DNA from: Channa striata
Lineage: Eukaryota; Chordata; Actinopteri; Anabantiformes; Channidae
Assembly: GCA_033026295.1 (NCBI GenBank)
Contig: CM065181.1
Location: 23,687,688-23,751,687, forward strand
DNA: 64,000 nt
Direction of reading: 5' to 3'
Part shown: piece by piece, positions 15,090-29,040 of the stretch
Position numbering within the stretch: the stretch's first letter is position 1
Layout of the letters: every line of letters starts with the position of its first letter
Notes under the pieces: generated by a model
Seen by the model: the letters and a program-made list of their open reading frames with translations, nothing else
The model's database searches: none
Told to the model about the DNA's origin: nothing
Program-made: the position numbers and the translations under genes

Positions 15090-15121
15090 TCACACCCCCC
15101 CCCCACCCCCACCCCCACCCG
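15090..15121. repeat. C-rich simple repeat
   Basis: Poly-C broken by single A residues (CCCCCA-like units). It creates a polyproline run in one spurious plus-strand frame and polyglycine on the other strand; neither is a supported protein. Confidence 0.85.
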
Positions 15122-16124
15122 CCCGCTCACACTGACGGCTGACCGGCAGCGTGCATCGCACATTTCTGTCTGTCACGCTGAAATGTACAGATTCTGTGCG
15201 GAGCAGAGGATGCAGCTGAATTTCAATCGGAGACGTGAGGATTAATGCAGTGTTAATGAATGTGCAAACGTCTCCGTCAGACTGCGAGCAGAGAGACGGC
15301 GGCAGCTGCTTCCACCTACTGTCCCTCACTGAGGTCCGTTCACCTGAAAAAAGTGGACATGTGCCAAATGCTCAGACACTCAGAGTTCGATGAAGAAATT
15401 CGCTTAGAATCAAGTTGCTAGTTTGAAAATTCAAACTATTTTGCTCCTGGGCCATTTTCTACGCTGATGTTGTCCGTGGATAAGTGGGTGCAAATGCCAA
15501 CGCGTTTTAATCAGCGTTCTTTGCTCTACGCCATCCATCGTGTCAAAGAACTTGCATTATTCTTGTTTTACATTGAACCCCTTTCCTCCAGGAGAATTTC
15601 AAATTTCATTTGTCACACAGCATCAGTGGACACACAAAAATCATATTTGCAAATGTCTTTAATTGAACCTGCAGCAGCATGGAGCAGGCAAACATGATGA
15701 TGAAGTCGACGGAGGATTATTTCCATCGCGGTGCTTCTACCTGTGCTGTAAAGGAGCAGACAGCTTTGAAACGATTTCCAACGGGATTTTCTTCCCCCAC
15801 AAATCCAACATCTGTGTTCTGGCTGCAGGAGCACGGTGACAGTAAACACGTTCTTCCAGAAACGGCAGAACCAAGCAGATCGAGGGCACACGAATTAATG
15901 ACTGTGCAGCAGAATATCAATAAAGTCTCGTTTGCTTATCGAGATGATAAAAATACAAAAACTGATACATTTACATGGATTTTAAAAAGCTTAAAAGCTT
16001 CTGAACAGGTGGAATGTATGAACACCACCATTAACCCTGAACTAATGGTTTTCTGTTGGTGCAGCAGAAAATCTGCTGCTGCTTATTAACACACACAACA
16101 AGTAGGCTAATCCATGCATTGTTC

Positions 16125-16150
16125 TGTGTGTGTGTGTGTGTGTGTGTGTG
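16125..16150. repeat. TG-dinucleotide microsatellite
   Basis: An uninterrupted TG tract of 13 units. Confidence 0.95.
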
Positions 16151-18310
16151 AATGAAGTCTGCTTGAATGACTAAAATTAAGGTCACAGGAAGACTCTCCC
16201 GGATAAAACAGATAATGATACAACAATAGACCAAAAGATGAGCCACACACAGGAAGTAAAACACACATAAACAGCTTGAGTGCGAAATGTGCTGCAGCCG
16301 CCCTGCACATGTTTGGCAAAGAGTAGATCCTAGTAGCTTGGAGGTCATCCAACACACACACGAACACACCGAGGGGTCAGCCTAATGGGTTTTATGCTGT
16401 GAATGTGGTTTTCTGAGCTTTGTGCATTCCTCAAACACTGCACGCTGAGCCAAGAAGACATGTTGAAACAAATGAATGTGGTGCAGAGCTGGCTGACAAA
16501 AACAGAGCATCACCAGCGCGAATGCTTCACGTTCCTGACCTCCGAGAAGGAACCATTTCTCTTCCGGGGGGAACGTTCTTCTTTCATCAGCAGCTGGAAA
16601 CAGTAACATCTCATTCACGTACAGCAGGTAATGACCCTCCGGCCTCACGCGGGTCGCATGCAAACGCCCACTGACAGAGCTGCAGTTAACACGGCCGCCT
16701 GGATCTGAGGCTCCGACCTGACGCCAACAGGAGCTGCTGACAGAGCTGCAAGACTGACAGTGAAGGCCCAAACGCTGAATACTGAACATCCATGTGTTTA
16801 CATGCGCTAAAGTAACAGGGTTACACAGCCGGCTTTCCTCTGACACAACTTCGAAAGTTGGGTAGGGGATTAGGGAAACCCAGTTTTTGATCAGATTTCT
16901 CTGGTGTGGATGTGTTTTTTTTTTTACCAGCTTTCTCCAACAGCACATGTGCACTACAAAACTCTGCGGCAAATCATTACAGAGGTGGTGCTGCCTCGTT
17001 TTACATCAAATTCACTAAAATTTGTCTCTACAGAGACACAAATACCGGACAAACAGCCAGGAGAACTCAGGTTACCCTGCTGGTTCATGTGCACCATAGT
17101 TTCTAGTAACCAGGTATTTCACTACACGCCGTTTTCCCTCATTGGCCAGAGAGGATGGTTTCTAAGTACGTCACTGAACGTAAACACAGTCACTAACGGA
17201 TCTTCAGCTCCTATTGCTGAATGAGAGCCAATCCCTGCATCCTTCAACATCTGCTGATAACGCTGAAGCCAGAAGGTTTCAGTGAGACTGCTGGAGCTTC
17301 ACACCTTACGCCAACACATACGAGTGCAGTGAGGAGACCTGCAAGTCGAGAGGAAACACAGAAGAAGAGTGAGAGTGTCAGAGTCCTGCTGCCTCCTGGG
17401 GATGGAGCCTCTGCCGGATGGATTTCCCCGCCACATGTAAAGGTCACACAATGAAATCCCAGAGAGCTGCAGGACACATGTCTGACGGTCACACGGCGGC
17501 CGAAGCAGCAGCACCGAGGCAGGCCCCTGGCCCCTCGCTTTAAAGAAATCTCATCTGTCTTTATCTCAAACGCAATTTAGCTGAGACATGAGTGACACTG
17601 CAGGGTGAGAGAGGACATAGAGCGAGGGAGGGGAGGTCTGCACAGGGAAGCAGAGCGAGTACAGAAACACAACAAGGAGGTGGAGATGGAAGGAGAGGAG
17701 GATGGGTGTCCCTGATGTGTGTGCGAGCAGACAGGCAGAACACAAGAGTACACAGACCGAAGACACGACAAAGAAACCCTCAAACACACAGAACAACGAC
17801 GGATCCTGCAGTGTCTGTTCAACGCTTTGTCTTCGCTGATGACAAACGTACAGTAAACAGGTTTCTTCAGCAGCAGCTAATGAACGCTCTGAAAATGCAA
17901 ATTAACTCACTTCTCTCCGCTGCAGTTTTCCAAATACTACATTGGTTCATCGCTTGTGCAGCTCGTTTACGGCGTCACGGGAAATGTTTTTGCAGTTTAT
18001 TGATTCTCCAGCTGGTGCAGAACAAGTTCATCGGAAGAGGAATCATGTCACACAGGTGATGACAATGTCACATTGTTTTAGTTTGCAGTATTGAAGTCGT
18101 CACTCCGCAGAGATCTGACCCTGTGGAGATGGATGTACAGCAGCAGCAGTCTGTTGCCCCTGCAGTTTGGAAAATTATTAAAAATTAAATACTATAAACA
18201 CATAACATGAACATTGCTTGTAAGTTCAACACTTATCACTACTAATCAAAGTAGCTTCTTCAGAGAACCCAGTAGCTGCAACGCAGGTGACCACCTGACC
18301 CCCGAAGCAG

Positions 18311-18385
18311 GAAAGAGCGGGACTCGAACAACTGACCCTGCGGTTCAACGATGACTACTCTATTCATTGAAGTACAGCTTCCATC
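18311..18385 (-). mobile_element. tRNA-derived SINE-like head
   Basis: Read on the minus strand, the segment resembles the 5' tRNA-related part of a fish SINE. A D-arm/A-box-like stretch is followed by an anticodon-arm-like stretch and a good B-box-like GTTCGAGTCCC (plus-strand 18319-18329). A complete acceptor stem is not evident, so it is unlikely to be a functional tRNA gene. The body and tail of the SINE are not recognisable. Confidence 0.45.
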
Positions 18386-21300
18386 TTTGTCCTTATGTCC
18401 ATCTCCTGCAGAGATAAATACCTTTCTAATATCAACTGCTTCCTGCTGATACCATCAGCTTCATTTTTAACCAGGTGGTCTTGTTTCTCAAAATGTTTGG
18501 CTGATGATGAAATAACCAAAAGAGATGAGGCTGTTTGTGGACCCAACTTCTTTCCTTCACATCCACAACAGACCTGAGGGCAGATATTGAGGAGAGTCAC
18601 ACTGTGACCAACATGTCCATCACTAAACTAACAGTGTCAAACTGCTAAGTTTGACTAAAAATAAAACTGAAAATTCATCTGGCAGTTCAAGATGCTGTTT
18701 CCCAAAAGCAACAAAGACGAGAGAGCAGAAAGAGGACTGAAAAGGAGAACCGAATAATGCCCCGAAGAATCAACAACACTCCCTAATATTCTTCAAGGTT
18801 CCCTCTCCTTCGTCGGTCCTCCTGAGCCCCCGGAGCTCCAACAGCCCACATCGGGGTCGATCGGACCTTCAGAGGCTGTGAATCAGCCCTGCACTGCAGT
18901 CGGAGCAGGTACAACAAATCACAGCCGCTGGTTTCCTTTAGATTCCCTTTACACAACACGGCTTGTGTAGGCGGCTTTTAAGGTCTGGGGATAAAGCTTG
19001 TGAAGATTGGGGTGTGTTTATGTGGCGGCGTTCAAAGTGTTTCTTACTTGCAGCATCAGAAAAAGAAAGATTCAGATGAAGGCTGGAGCGACGCCTGTTT
19101 TTGTAGCTGATGGTTGATTAAAATTTGATGTTTTACGGGGGAACAGCGGAGGTTCATCTTTACACCTCTGCTGATCCTTTTCAACATTCCCCTCCAGTTT
19201 CGGATCGATCGCGTCTCATCCAGGCAGACGCTGGTTTCACTGGATTTCTATTTCCAGCAGACACATTTGTCAGCCTTTTGTGATCAAGCTCAAACCGCCG
19301 TGTGGTAATGCTGATGGACTGGTGTGATGTCTCTCTTAACTGGCTTGGAACGCGCTTTCATCACTTTGGATAAAGTCCATTTATCATCTTTCAATTACTC
19401 TTTAACAACATTTCACAGCTTAAATTGATTCATATCAAAGGAATCACTACCATCATTTGAGACAAACTAAATCAGAGCTTCTCTATCGGGTTTTCTTTGG
19501 TCAGCTTAATAAATCACACGGTGCTTACAGACCCTGGCCTGGAGTTGTTTAATCTTTTCCTGTTCACGGCTGCATTACCAGCCAATCATGGAAGCATGAC
19601 AAAAACTCATTTTTGAAAATAGCTGGAACTCAAAAAGACTGGCCAAGATATTTTCTGTGTTATCGACCGTGTCTTTCAATTAGGTGCAGTAAGTTGCATG
19701 TCTCTGCGAGTTGATTTCCATAGAAAAAGGAGCAAAACCAACAGCTGCCTGGGAGGAAAACAATCCATGAACTGAAGGAGGATTTGTGAAATGATCAGTA
19801 GGGGAGGAATTTAACAGGAGAAAACATGCAAAAGCCCCAAGTTTGGTCCTTTAAACCCATTTCCATGCCAAAGCAGATCTCTGCAACTGAGGAATGTTTA
19901 ACGACTGATTTCCTTATTTGGATTAAACAACATCAAGAAAACCATTTAAAGCTTAAGAAACTATTTGAATCCAATAGCTGCAGCAGCACGATTGATTCTG
20001 TAACAAGCTTCTCATGGACAAACCGTTTACTGATCAGTAACACAATAACTCCACAAGCTGAATCAAATCCATGAGATCTCGGCTTAGTGTTTTTTCTCCG
20101 TGCCTTTTCTGCACTTCTTTGTCTGAGGATAAAGGGAAAGGAAAAGTTGTAGTTGATCTGGTGCAGAAACTTTCAGTATCAGTAGTCACACCTCAGCTGT
20201 GAATTTTCACACAGCTCCCATAGTTTTTCCACATTTTCACAGCGGGAAGTCGACCAGCCGTCCTCGTACAGACAATAAATACGGTTCAACTATTATAGTC
20301 CTGTATGAAAACAGGGAACACAGGCTCTTACTTGTTCAAGCTTCAGTGTAACTGAAGAAAACCAGACCACATGATGTTGACATTCCAGCCTCTCATGACC
20401 CCGTGACCTCAGACCTCTCAGCACAAGATTAACACACTAACAGTAAGAAAAAATAATCCTGACTGAGCTATGCTGACCTTGATGTCTCTCATACAAAATC
20501 CTCACTGTCAGCCTTCAGCTCAGTAGAAAACAAGTTCCAACAACAGCTCCACCTGCAGAAAGAGACGGGTTTGCTGATGTCAAAATAGAGAGAAATCACT
20601 AGGCTTTAAAAGCTAATTCATAACGAGACGACAGGAGAAACATCTGTACTGTCGGTGCCTGAGGAGCAAAAAGGCCAAAAGAGTCAGACTGTGTTGCTGT
20701 GAAAGACACCAAAGTGAAGAGGCAGATTCAACATCTGGCGTGTTCAGTAGCAGAAGCTTTGCACAAACATTAGCTCATCTTAGGGAGTCATGGACACACG
20801 GAGTAGCTGTTAGTTCCAATCATTCAGACTCGTCCCCGGAGGATGTCAAGTGTCACTTTGCTCTGCGTGATGCCCTGCAACACAGTGACCAAGGCCTGAT
20901 ACTGGCACAGAGGAGGACGCCCTTAGGCACGTTCTGTATCTGGACTGCAACCTCACATGGAAATCAGGAACACCTCTTACCACATTTAACTGAAGAATAA
21001 TAAATGGTGTAGAACTGAATTCCTGACACAGTTGTGACAAAAACTGAACTTTAGGAGCCATGAATGTGAGGCCCAGTCTCTCTGTCCTAATTCATCCCTT
21101 GTTGTTAAGCTCCACCTTCAAAACAGAAGGTGAGACATGTCAGACCTGTTGGAGCGCTCCTCTTTCCTGAGGACAACACCTGTGGAGACCTCGTAGCCCT
21201 GTTTACCTCTCCGATGTTTGCTCTTCAATACACTCTTAGCACAGGTTGGTACCTCCTTTCTGTGACTGTCGCAGCCTATAGTGTCCTTGACTTTACGTCC

Positions 21301-24300
21301 CCTAAAACGTTGTGATTATTGCTCAGAATTCACAGGGAAACGCCATCATCGCCCTGATGGTCAGAGCATTAGGCACTGTTAAGAACCGTGTAGCAGTCAC
21401 CCCTGCCCATGACCGTGCAGGGTAACAGCTCAGTGGGGGACCACAGGGCCAGAACTGGGACTGAGATGCTACAAATAAACTGACTGATCTACAAAGTTTG
21501 GTTTAGGACACCGTCTACTTTAGTATCAGGTGACCTTTAGTAGCGCGTTGAGTGTAGGTGGTGAGACGTAACCTGAAGCAGCTGCTGACTGAAGGAGGAA
21601 ATCGTCTCTTACATCCCCCATGTTAATGTCTGTCCTCTGTCATCTCTCCTCCTCATTTTCTTGTCTCTGCTTCCCTAATTTCCTCGGAGCGCTGCAATTT
21701 ACTCTGAAAAATCACTTTTCTGTCTCATGCAGCTGAAGAGACGTCTCTCCAACTGTCAGAGCACTTCCACAAAAAATTCTGATCGACTGCGCAAACATTT
21801 CATGCAAATGAGGGTTTCCCGCCCCCACCCCCACATCAGCAGGTCTGTCAGTGAATTATTCAGATCATTTTATGTAAAAAAGTCATTTTCATCAGAATAA
21901 TGGAAAAAGGCTTTTTGAGAAATCATTTGTGGGTCAGGTTTGATGCATTCATCTTGAAATTAAAGTATGGAAATGCTCTCTCAAAGCTGATGGTCAGCTT
22001 GTGTTGCTCCAGTCCTGCAGCAGGGCTGCAACAGAGCCAGATGTTGACTCAGAGAAGCAGTCCCAGGTAACCTCATCTGTCTAAAGAAAGTGAAGTCACC
22101 AAAGCAGCACAAAACTGCTCCCATTAGTTTCTGTCACGTCATCTTAAACCTTTCTCTGGTTCTGTTTTCAAAAGGCCTCCAGCTTCTGTGTTGGAACGAG
22201 CTACACAAGGTCGTCGTGGGACATGACCGGAACAGCTTCAGTTTGAGACCTTTTTAAAACCACTTTAAGTTAAATTTATAACCAAACCGGTGGTCTTAAT
22301 AAGCAGCACAAGTGACAATTTTTTCCTTTCCAATAAAATGCATCAATGTCTGTTCAGTATTTAGAGTCACAATAATTGGTTTTCTGTGCGATTGCTCTGC
22401 CTGGATCCCCCAGAGTCAGAGCAGTTTGCTTTGTCAGCAAGTCCAGGCACCAGCTTCAACCAGAAGGATTATTTAATACATTACTTAGTAATGCAGCACA
22501 TACCGACAATTGCTGCACTAACATGACTGAAATCCACCGGAGTTCTGCAATTAATTCTGTGGACAGATCAATTAGGAGCAAGTAATCTGATAGCAGGGTT
22601 TTAAAGAGAAAAGACAAGCTCCCGAAGCATACGCTGACATCGTCTGTGATCCCAGATCCGACACATGAACTGCTGGTCAGACAAACCCATTGGAAGACAT
22701 TCCCTCGAGCTCTGGCTACTTTCTGCCACTCGCTGATATTTTAGACATCTGCCACCTGGAAGTGAATCTTAGCATCATCTGTTGGACGCCCGTCAGCAGA
22801 TTGAGATTCTTCAAGCTGAGCTTTTGTCCGTCAGAAGGAATTGACCTACAGTAACAGCAGGAATCAGACCTGAACAAAACTGAGCACAGATATGAATTCC
22901 TCAGAAATGAGGGGATTATAAATCCAGCCATTAGCTCATCTGCTGCTTTTTAGTTGTCATGTTTTGTTTTCCAAGGTGAAACCAGCTACAGCAGACGCTG
23001 AAGTCGAGCCAGGTTGCAGACAAACGGCTGCGCTGAAGTCTGCTCTGTTTGCTGTGAATGTGCGGCAAACATCTGCTGGGCTTCCTGCATCCACAGAAAA
23101 CCCGTCCGATTCCCATTACTCTCGTTGAAAAACTGCTCATATTTTCACTGCGTAACGGGAGTTTAATTAAAACCCTCACAGGCAGATGCGACTTCTGGCT
23201 GAACTGGTGTTTGTGTGGTTTTGCGTTGAAGCGTTTCATCAGTTTTCTCTGGAAATTTCTTCTGCCTCCCCCAGGATTTAACAACTAAACACAGATAATC
23301 TCCTTTTTTGGCAGAAAGACACAAAAGCCTTTGTGAGTGAGATAACGTCTCAGAGCGTCCCGCCTGTTAAATCCAGAGAATCAACATGAAGCAGGAGTCC
23401 AAGCAGCGTGAGTCCTGTCAGACGTCTCATTGTCTGCGGGCTTCAGTGTTTGCTGCACAGCTGAGAGCTGCAACGGCAGGAAACTCCACAAACCGCAGAC
23501 GACCTGATGGTCGTCTTCCTTTGCAACGTGCAGCGTAACTCATTAAGAAGCTTCAGTCCGTGAGATGCTGCGCGTCTGTCCCGACGCACCAGTGCAGCAC
23601 AAACACGAATGCACGTTTCTGTCTGTCACCGTGCCGTCAGGTTTATCTGAGCGGCGGCAGGAGCTGATTCTGCCGGAAGACCCGCTGGAAATGTGACGGT
23701 ACACGAATTAAAGTCGGGAAGGCTAGAGTCTCATCACACACACAAACACACTCTCCTGTTTTTATCTGCTGACAGTTTCCACCTCTTCTCATACATTTCA
23801 TTCATTTTGGTCTTTATGCTCAAAGCAAAAGTGCACGGACTGACCAATGTCTCCCAAAAATTGTTAATATGCAACTAAACTGCAGACAGGATTATGTTTT
23901 AGTGTGACACATTTTGTGTCTTTCTTTACTCATGTCAGCACCTCCCACATTAATATAATGCCAGAAAAACGTCTTCCTTCACCACAGCATCGATTTCCCC
24001 TCTGCAGGCAGCAGGAAGTGTGTGTCAGCTGCAGGCCAGCTGTCAGTACACTGCATCGCATTACACACACCTATAGAGAGAGGCCAGTGTGTGTTGCTGC
24101 CAGCAGCTGATCGATAGAGCACGAAGAGAAGCTTCATAAGCTGCCTTCACCTGCAGGAGCTGCGTGAGAACATGTGAACGCTCACCAGGCCTCAGCCTCA
24201 CGTTGTGTGGGAAACAACCGGATTCTCACTTTTTTTTCCCCGGGGTGAAAATGGCTTCAGAGACACAGAGGTTACCTGCCAGAGAGTGTGTGTGAAGGCG

Positions 24301-27300
24301 TCGCAATCAATTCGGGCTGAGACAGAGGAGGATGACTCGCGCACTCAGATACAGATGAAGCCCTCACACTCTCGCTTCTTCACCTCCACTGTCACTTTCA
24401 CACGTTTCGATAAGCCTGAGCTCATTTTATTGGAATTAAGTTGAATTATTACTTTGATTTTGAACCTGACTGAGTATCAGACTAAGTCAGAATCGTAGAA
24501 ACTCCGCGCCCTGCGTCTGCTTCGCTCTCTGTCTCTGTATCAAACAAAACACAACTTCTCACTTTCCTCTGCTTCTCCCTCAGCCCGACTGAGCTCGCCG
24601 GACGAGATGAGGCAGATCGCCGTGTGAACACGAGACGCTCCCGACACGACGGGCTGTTGCTTCACTGTAAAATATGCATGTGTGAGTTCCATGTATAATG
24701 CAGCGCTTGTTTAACATTCATGCATGATTCAGATGTTTCAAACACACAGCGAGAAAGCTGAGGGCCAAATGAATTAGCTCCGAGGAAGGAATCAGTGCAG
24801 AGCGAGAGAGTCACAGCGTAAACATCACTTTTAAACTGGAAGACCAACGCAGGACCACTTCGTCTCTGAGGTCTAATTATTTGGTATCATGACCCGAATC
24901 TAAGAGCTTTCACTTTGCTCCTTCTGCCCGCGCAGGTTTCGTCATGTTGCATCACCTTTACATCTTTGCTGAAAAGTGTCAGGACAAGTGTGGAAGGGAG
25001 GAATAAAGGAGGAGGGCAATCGCAGCTCGTCCCAGTCAGGTGCGTGTGATTTATCACTCTGCAGCGCCCCGCGGCCACAGACACGGGTGGAGAACTGGGA
25101 GGAGAGGGAGCAGGAATCAAACTCACAGATTAAAGGCCTGAGAACTTCCTGTCGCCTCCATTCCCTCATTTCGTATCGCTGAGCGCTATCACACGCGCAC
25201 GCTCACAATGAGGACAGTGTGGACCAGGATGCTCTGGTTTTCCCGACATGAGCTCACTGCTGCCTGTGTGTTCAGCCTGACGCAACAAACCGGAGTTTAT
25301 CTCATCAGCAAACACCGAGTCTCCAGCAGTGCTAATGGAGGAGGACGGAAAGAGAGGGACAGGACCACAGCAGGGACGGGTCCAGGAGCATTTCATCAAA
25401 TCTGAATCCATGTTTCTCACTCAGCAGCTTTTAAAGTAAGGAGCCCACCACAGGAGAGACCAGGGCTTCAGGGTGTTCCTTGCTGAATCAGCCTAAACCT
25501 CGTGTTGTTGGACGTTCACCTCACAAGCTGTCATCAGTCTTGTCCTGTCCGCCCTGCAGGAGACGGCGAAGGTCTTTCACTGCATCGTGTCTTTAGGTGA
25601 AGCTGCTGCTACTGTCCTGCAGGTCAGAGTTCTTCTTTGGGGGTTAGCCTGTGACCTGCAGGAACACAGCAGCACAGTGTCTGTCCCATGCACAGGAAGA
25701 CGCTTGGAGAGACACATTGTCAGCTCCTTCCTCAGACAGAACGTCAACAGAAGCAGAATCATGCCACATGTCAGAATGACAGTGACTGAGTTTTGCTGAC
25801 CAGAGAATGAGGAGGAGGAGGAGGCGGACAAGGAGGAGCAGCAGCAGTGAGGCGTTTAGGTTCCACTGGGAGCACAGGTGAACCAGCCTGAGGCTAACAG
25901 TGTGTTGACTTCACAAGTAAAACCCATATTATCCATTACCTTTTTAACCTGCCTTTGCATATTTTTGAATAATTTATCGATTATTTTTCAGTATTTAATA
26001 AGACGTCATAACGGCGTCCTATTTGACTTGAGGTTTAATCGTTGAATGCCTGGCTTTTATTTTGTAAAAACACTGACTACATCCTGTTCCTTGTGCTTCA
26101 CTTAAAGAAAGATTCCATGTGTGATTCATACGTGAAGCTCAGAACCGGAGGGAAAACCAGACGACGGAGTCAGTCCAACACTTTAACAGCAACTAAACGC
26201 AAAGGCAGCAGTTGCAGCACAGAGACAATCGTCTTCTAAAAACGCAGCCACCTTATCCATCCGATACCACAGCGGGGGGCAGCTCGGGCCCGCTTTCAGC
26301 ACGAATACAGCAGAGGGGGGCCGAGACCAAAACCACGACAGGGTGCAGCGCTGATGCCCACGGCACCACAGAACTGCGGAAGTGGGAGGCTTGTGGTTTT
26401 ATCTCCTTGGTTTCATTCTGTCTCTTTTTTAATGGCCATTTCTCAAAGCTGAGCTCATGTTTGAGTCTTTTTTTGGGGGGGGACCCTCCTTAAACACGTG
26501 CAGGTGGCCCCTCCAGGACTGCCACTGGTTCTCTTACCTTTATTTAGGCCCTAATCCTCCAGATTCACATCACATAGACTAAGACAATCTAAATATCAAG
26601 AGTTATTCTGAAGCAAAAAGCCAAATATTTCCCAGCTGCAGTGAGTTTAAACAAAGAAGTCAAGTAAACTCAGTTTCCTGTTAACATATCGATCAGCTGC
26701 CGGCAGCAGGCGGACGACAATGTACGAAATCCAAACAAACCCCCCCTCACAAAAGACCGGGGGTTCCAGTCCCTGGCAACTTCCCTCTCTTCCTTTCCTC
26801 ACTTCCTAAAGCTCAGCTTCCAGCTGGGAGACAAGACAAAAAGAAAACAAGCAGGAGGAAGGGTTATGGGTATTTGCAAATGACGATGATGAATTTCCAG
26901 TTTCCTGCAGCTAAATCACACACACACACACACAGGATTCAAACCAAGGCGAGTCCCGCGGCACAGATTTGTACACAGAACATAATGAGTGATGACACGC
27001 TGCAGTTTGGAGCCTTCACAGTGACGCGGCTAATCTTCCTGCAATGAAACAACATCATTCTCTACGGTTCCTCCTCCTCGTCTCGGCGTCCGCCCGCCGG
27101 GACTCGCGGGTCATTGTGCCAAACGCACACAATGGGGCGGCAGCGAACGGACGGCGTGGTGACAGATTTGTGTGGCAGGTGCTGGTTCAAAAGAGATGGT
27201 CGCACCTTCACACAGCTGCCTGAACAATGGAGGAGTGAGTCCACACTGGGGGGGGAATGGCACAGAAAACTGATGGAGGGACTCTGGTGGTCACTGTGAC

Positions 27301-29040
27301 GAGCTGCCTCAGGTTCACTTTCTCCTGTGTAGACCCTGCAGCAGGAAGCTGCTCCCTGACAGGCGCTTTTGTTCAAAGTCCGAACTGAGACCAGCAGCAG
27401 GTTCCTGTTGTGAGCGAGGTGGCAGAAAAAAGCCTCCTCTGAATGCACTGACCACTGACTAACACGATACTGAGCTCCAGGCTCAGCAGGTCTGCAACCT
27501 GTTACTGGGACCAGCGGGTCACATGTCTGTCCATCTCCAAACGTCTGGGCGAGACATTTTTTCACATTTCCACTGTATCTGATCACGTCTGGCACCGTTG
27601 AAGCAGCGGTAGTATCGTCACCCCTATAATGTAGCAGAGGACGTTTCCATGGGGACTGTTGAAAACCGGACGAGTCCACGTCTATCCCAGAGCGGCCACA
27701 ATATGGCGACATCCCAGCTAACGTCAGGCCTGGAGATTGCCGACTAAGAACGTGGCCAAGAGAAGCTTTTCGGAGCGGAAAAGACCAGTTGGTTATGAGG
27801 AAAAACGATTCATGTTCATGTAAACCCCCAACACACGCTCTCTGTTCTGATTTAGTCTGAAATATGACATGTTTTTGACATTTCACATGAATAATTGATC
27901 TGTCATGTTAACGTTTGCATTACTTTTAACATCAGCTGAACATGAGGCTGTGCAGCCTCTCTGTGTTTTATGAGTCGGTTTTTTTCATGCAGGAACTATA
28001 ATTTTATGTCTTAGCCTGGTGGAACCCCCCATCAGCTGGAACTCATCAGCTATGAACCCAGCTCGTAAAGGTTTATGTCAGGCTGTAAATGCAGATAATA
28101 CAGACGCTAAAATCTACGTTCCGTGTGAAACGCTTGTAACCGGGAGATTAACCAACATTAAATTCTGTCTGAATCTCATATTTCTAATAAAACCAACTCT
28201 GCCCTGAGCCGCCGTGACTCCGCTGCCAAAACGCATCAGTGTTGACGTTAATAATTCAACGTCCTGCTCGTGATCGGTGGTTAACTGGCAGAACGTGGTG
28301 CTGGATTTCAGAGCCACGACCTTCCCACTGTAAATGACCAGACCCGTGGGCTGATGTGGCATCTCCTGAGTCCTGCTAATATCAGTCTGTGTGCAGGGGT
28401 TCTGGCTTTCAGGGCCCAAATCCCACTCGACTAAACCAGATTTGTATCATAATGTAGGTGATGTGTCCTCCAACCAGTCGGCCCCCTTCAAACTAAAACC
28501 TCTGAAATGAGAGAAAAGCAGCAGCTCCTGTGGATTTTCTACACTCATGCTCCAGACTTAAACCACACTGACTTGGGCAGTTCTGCTTCAGCACCAGGTG
28601 ACTGAGCTCAGAACCCCAGTGCTGATCCATCAGGATCTAGACAATCAGGATTCAGCCTGATCCTGTTTGTATACTGGATCGATGCAGCAGCTAGAAAACC
28701 ACATTCATGCCTCGGCATTTTACTGACAGCTCCTCACATGGCCCTTGACAAAGATCTGGACCAGTAATGGTTCGGTACTAGCAGCTCTTGCAGCGTAGAC
28801 TCGTTCAGGACATTGATCAGATGTCACCTTGGAGCCATTAGACCAGGGACTGGGACTAATGCTTGACATTTAACACACGGATCCATTGACGGAATTATCG
28901 ATCCGCTCTGCTCTGAACTGGAACCAAGACACGGTCCCACTCTGCAAAGATCTAGGTGCAGACGGCCACATCATCAGCCCCTCTCTGAAATTAGCCCTTA
29001 AATTAACCCTTAATGGGGAAAACCTGATTCCTGATGCTCT
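18386..29040. other. non-coding stretch, no gene recognised
   Basis: No recognisable coding exon is visible. A short CA tract lies near 26918-26934 and a G run near 26474-26482. The longest frame, 274 codons on the minus strand at 27062-27886, has no domain, no repeat pattern and a Cys/Ser/Pro/His-rich composition typical of spurious frames. It may be intron of the minus-strand gene whose first exon appears at 29.2-29.45 kb. Confidence 0.55.

Larger units (their letters stand above)
9849..18310. other. non-coding stretch with microsatellites
   Basis: No gene is supported. Two long CA tracts (about 12132-12172 and 12316-12357), a C-rich CCCCCA-type tract at about 15090-15121 and a TG tract at 16125-16150 are present. 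A minus-strand open frame of 196 codons (16382-16972) and a plus-strand frame of 155 codons (17592-18059) have no recognisable domain, and their composition looks like chance frames in moderately GC-rich DNA. Confidence 0.6.

Noticed and set aside
16382..16972. Minus-strand frame of 196 codons
   Set aside because: No domain, no splice context, Cys/His/Ser-rich composition; most likely chance.
18311..18385. Functional tRNA gene
   Set aside because: A B-box-like and a D-arm-like stretch exist, but no pairing acceptor stem is evident; more consistent with a SINE head.
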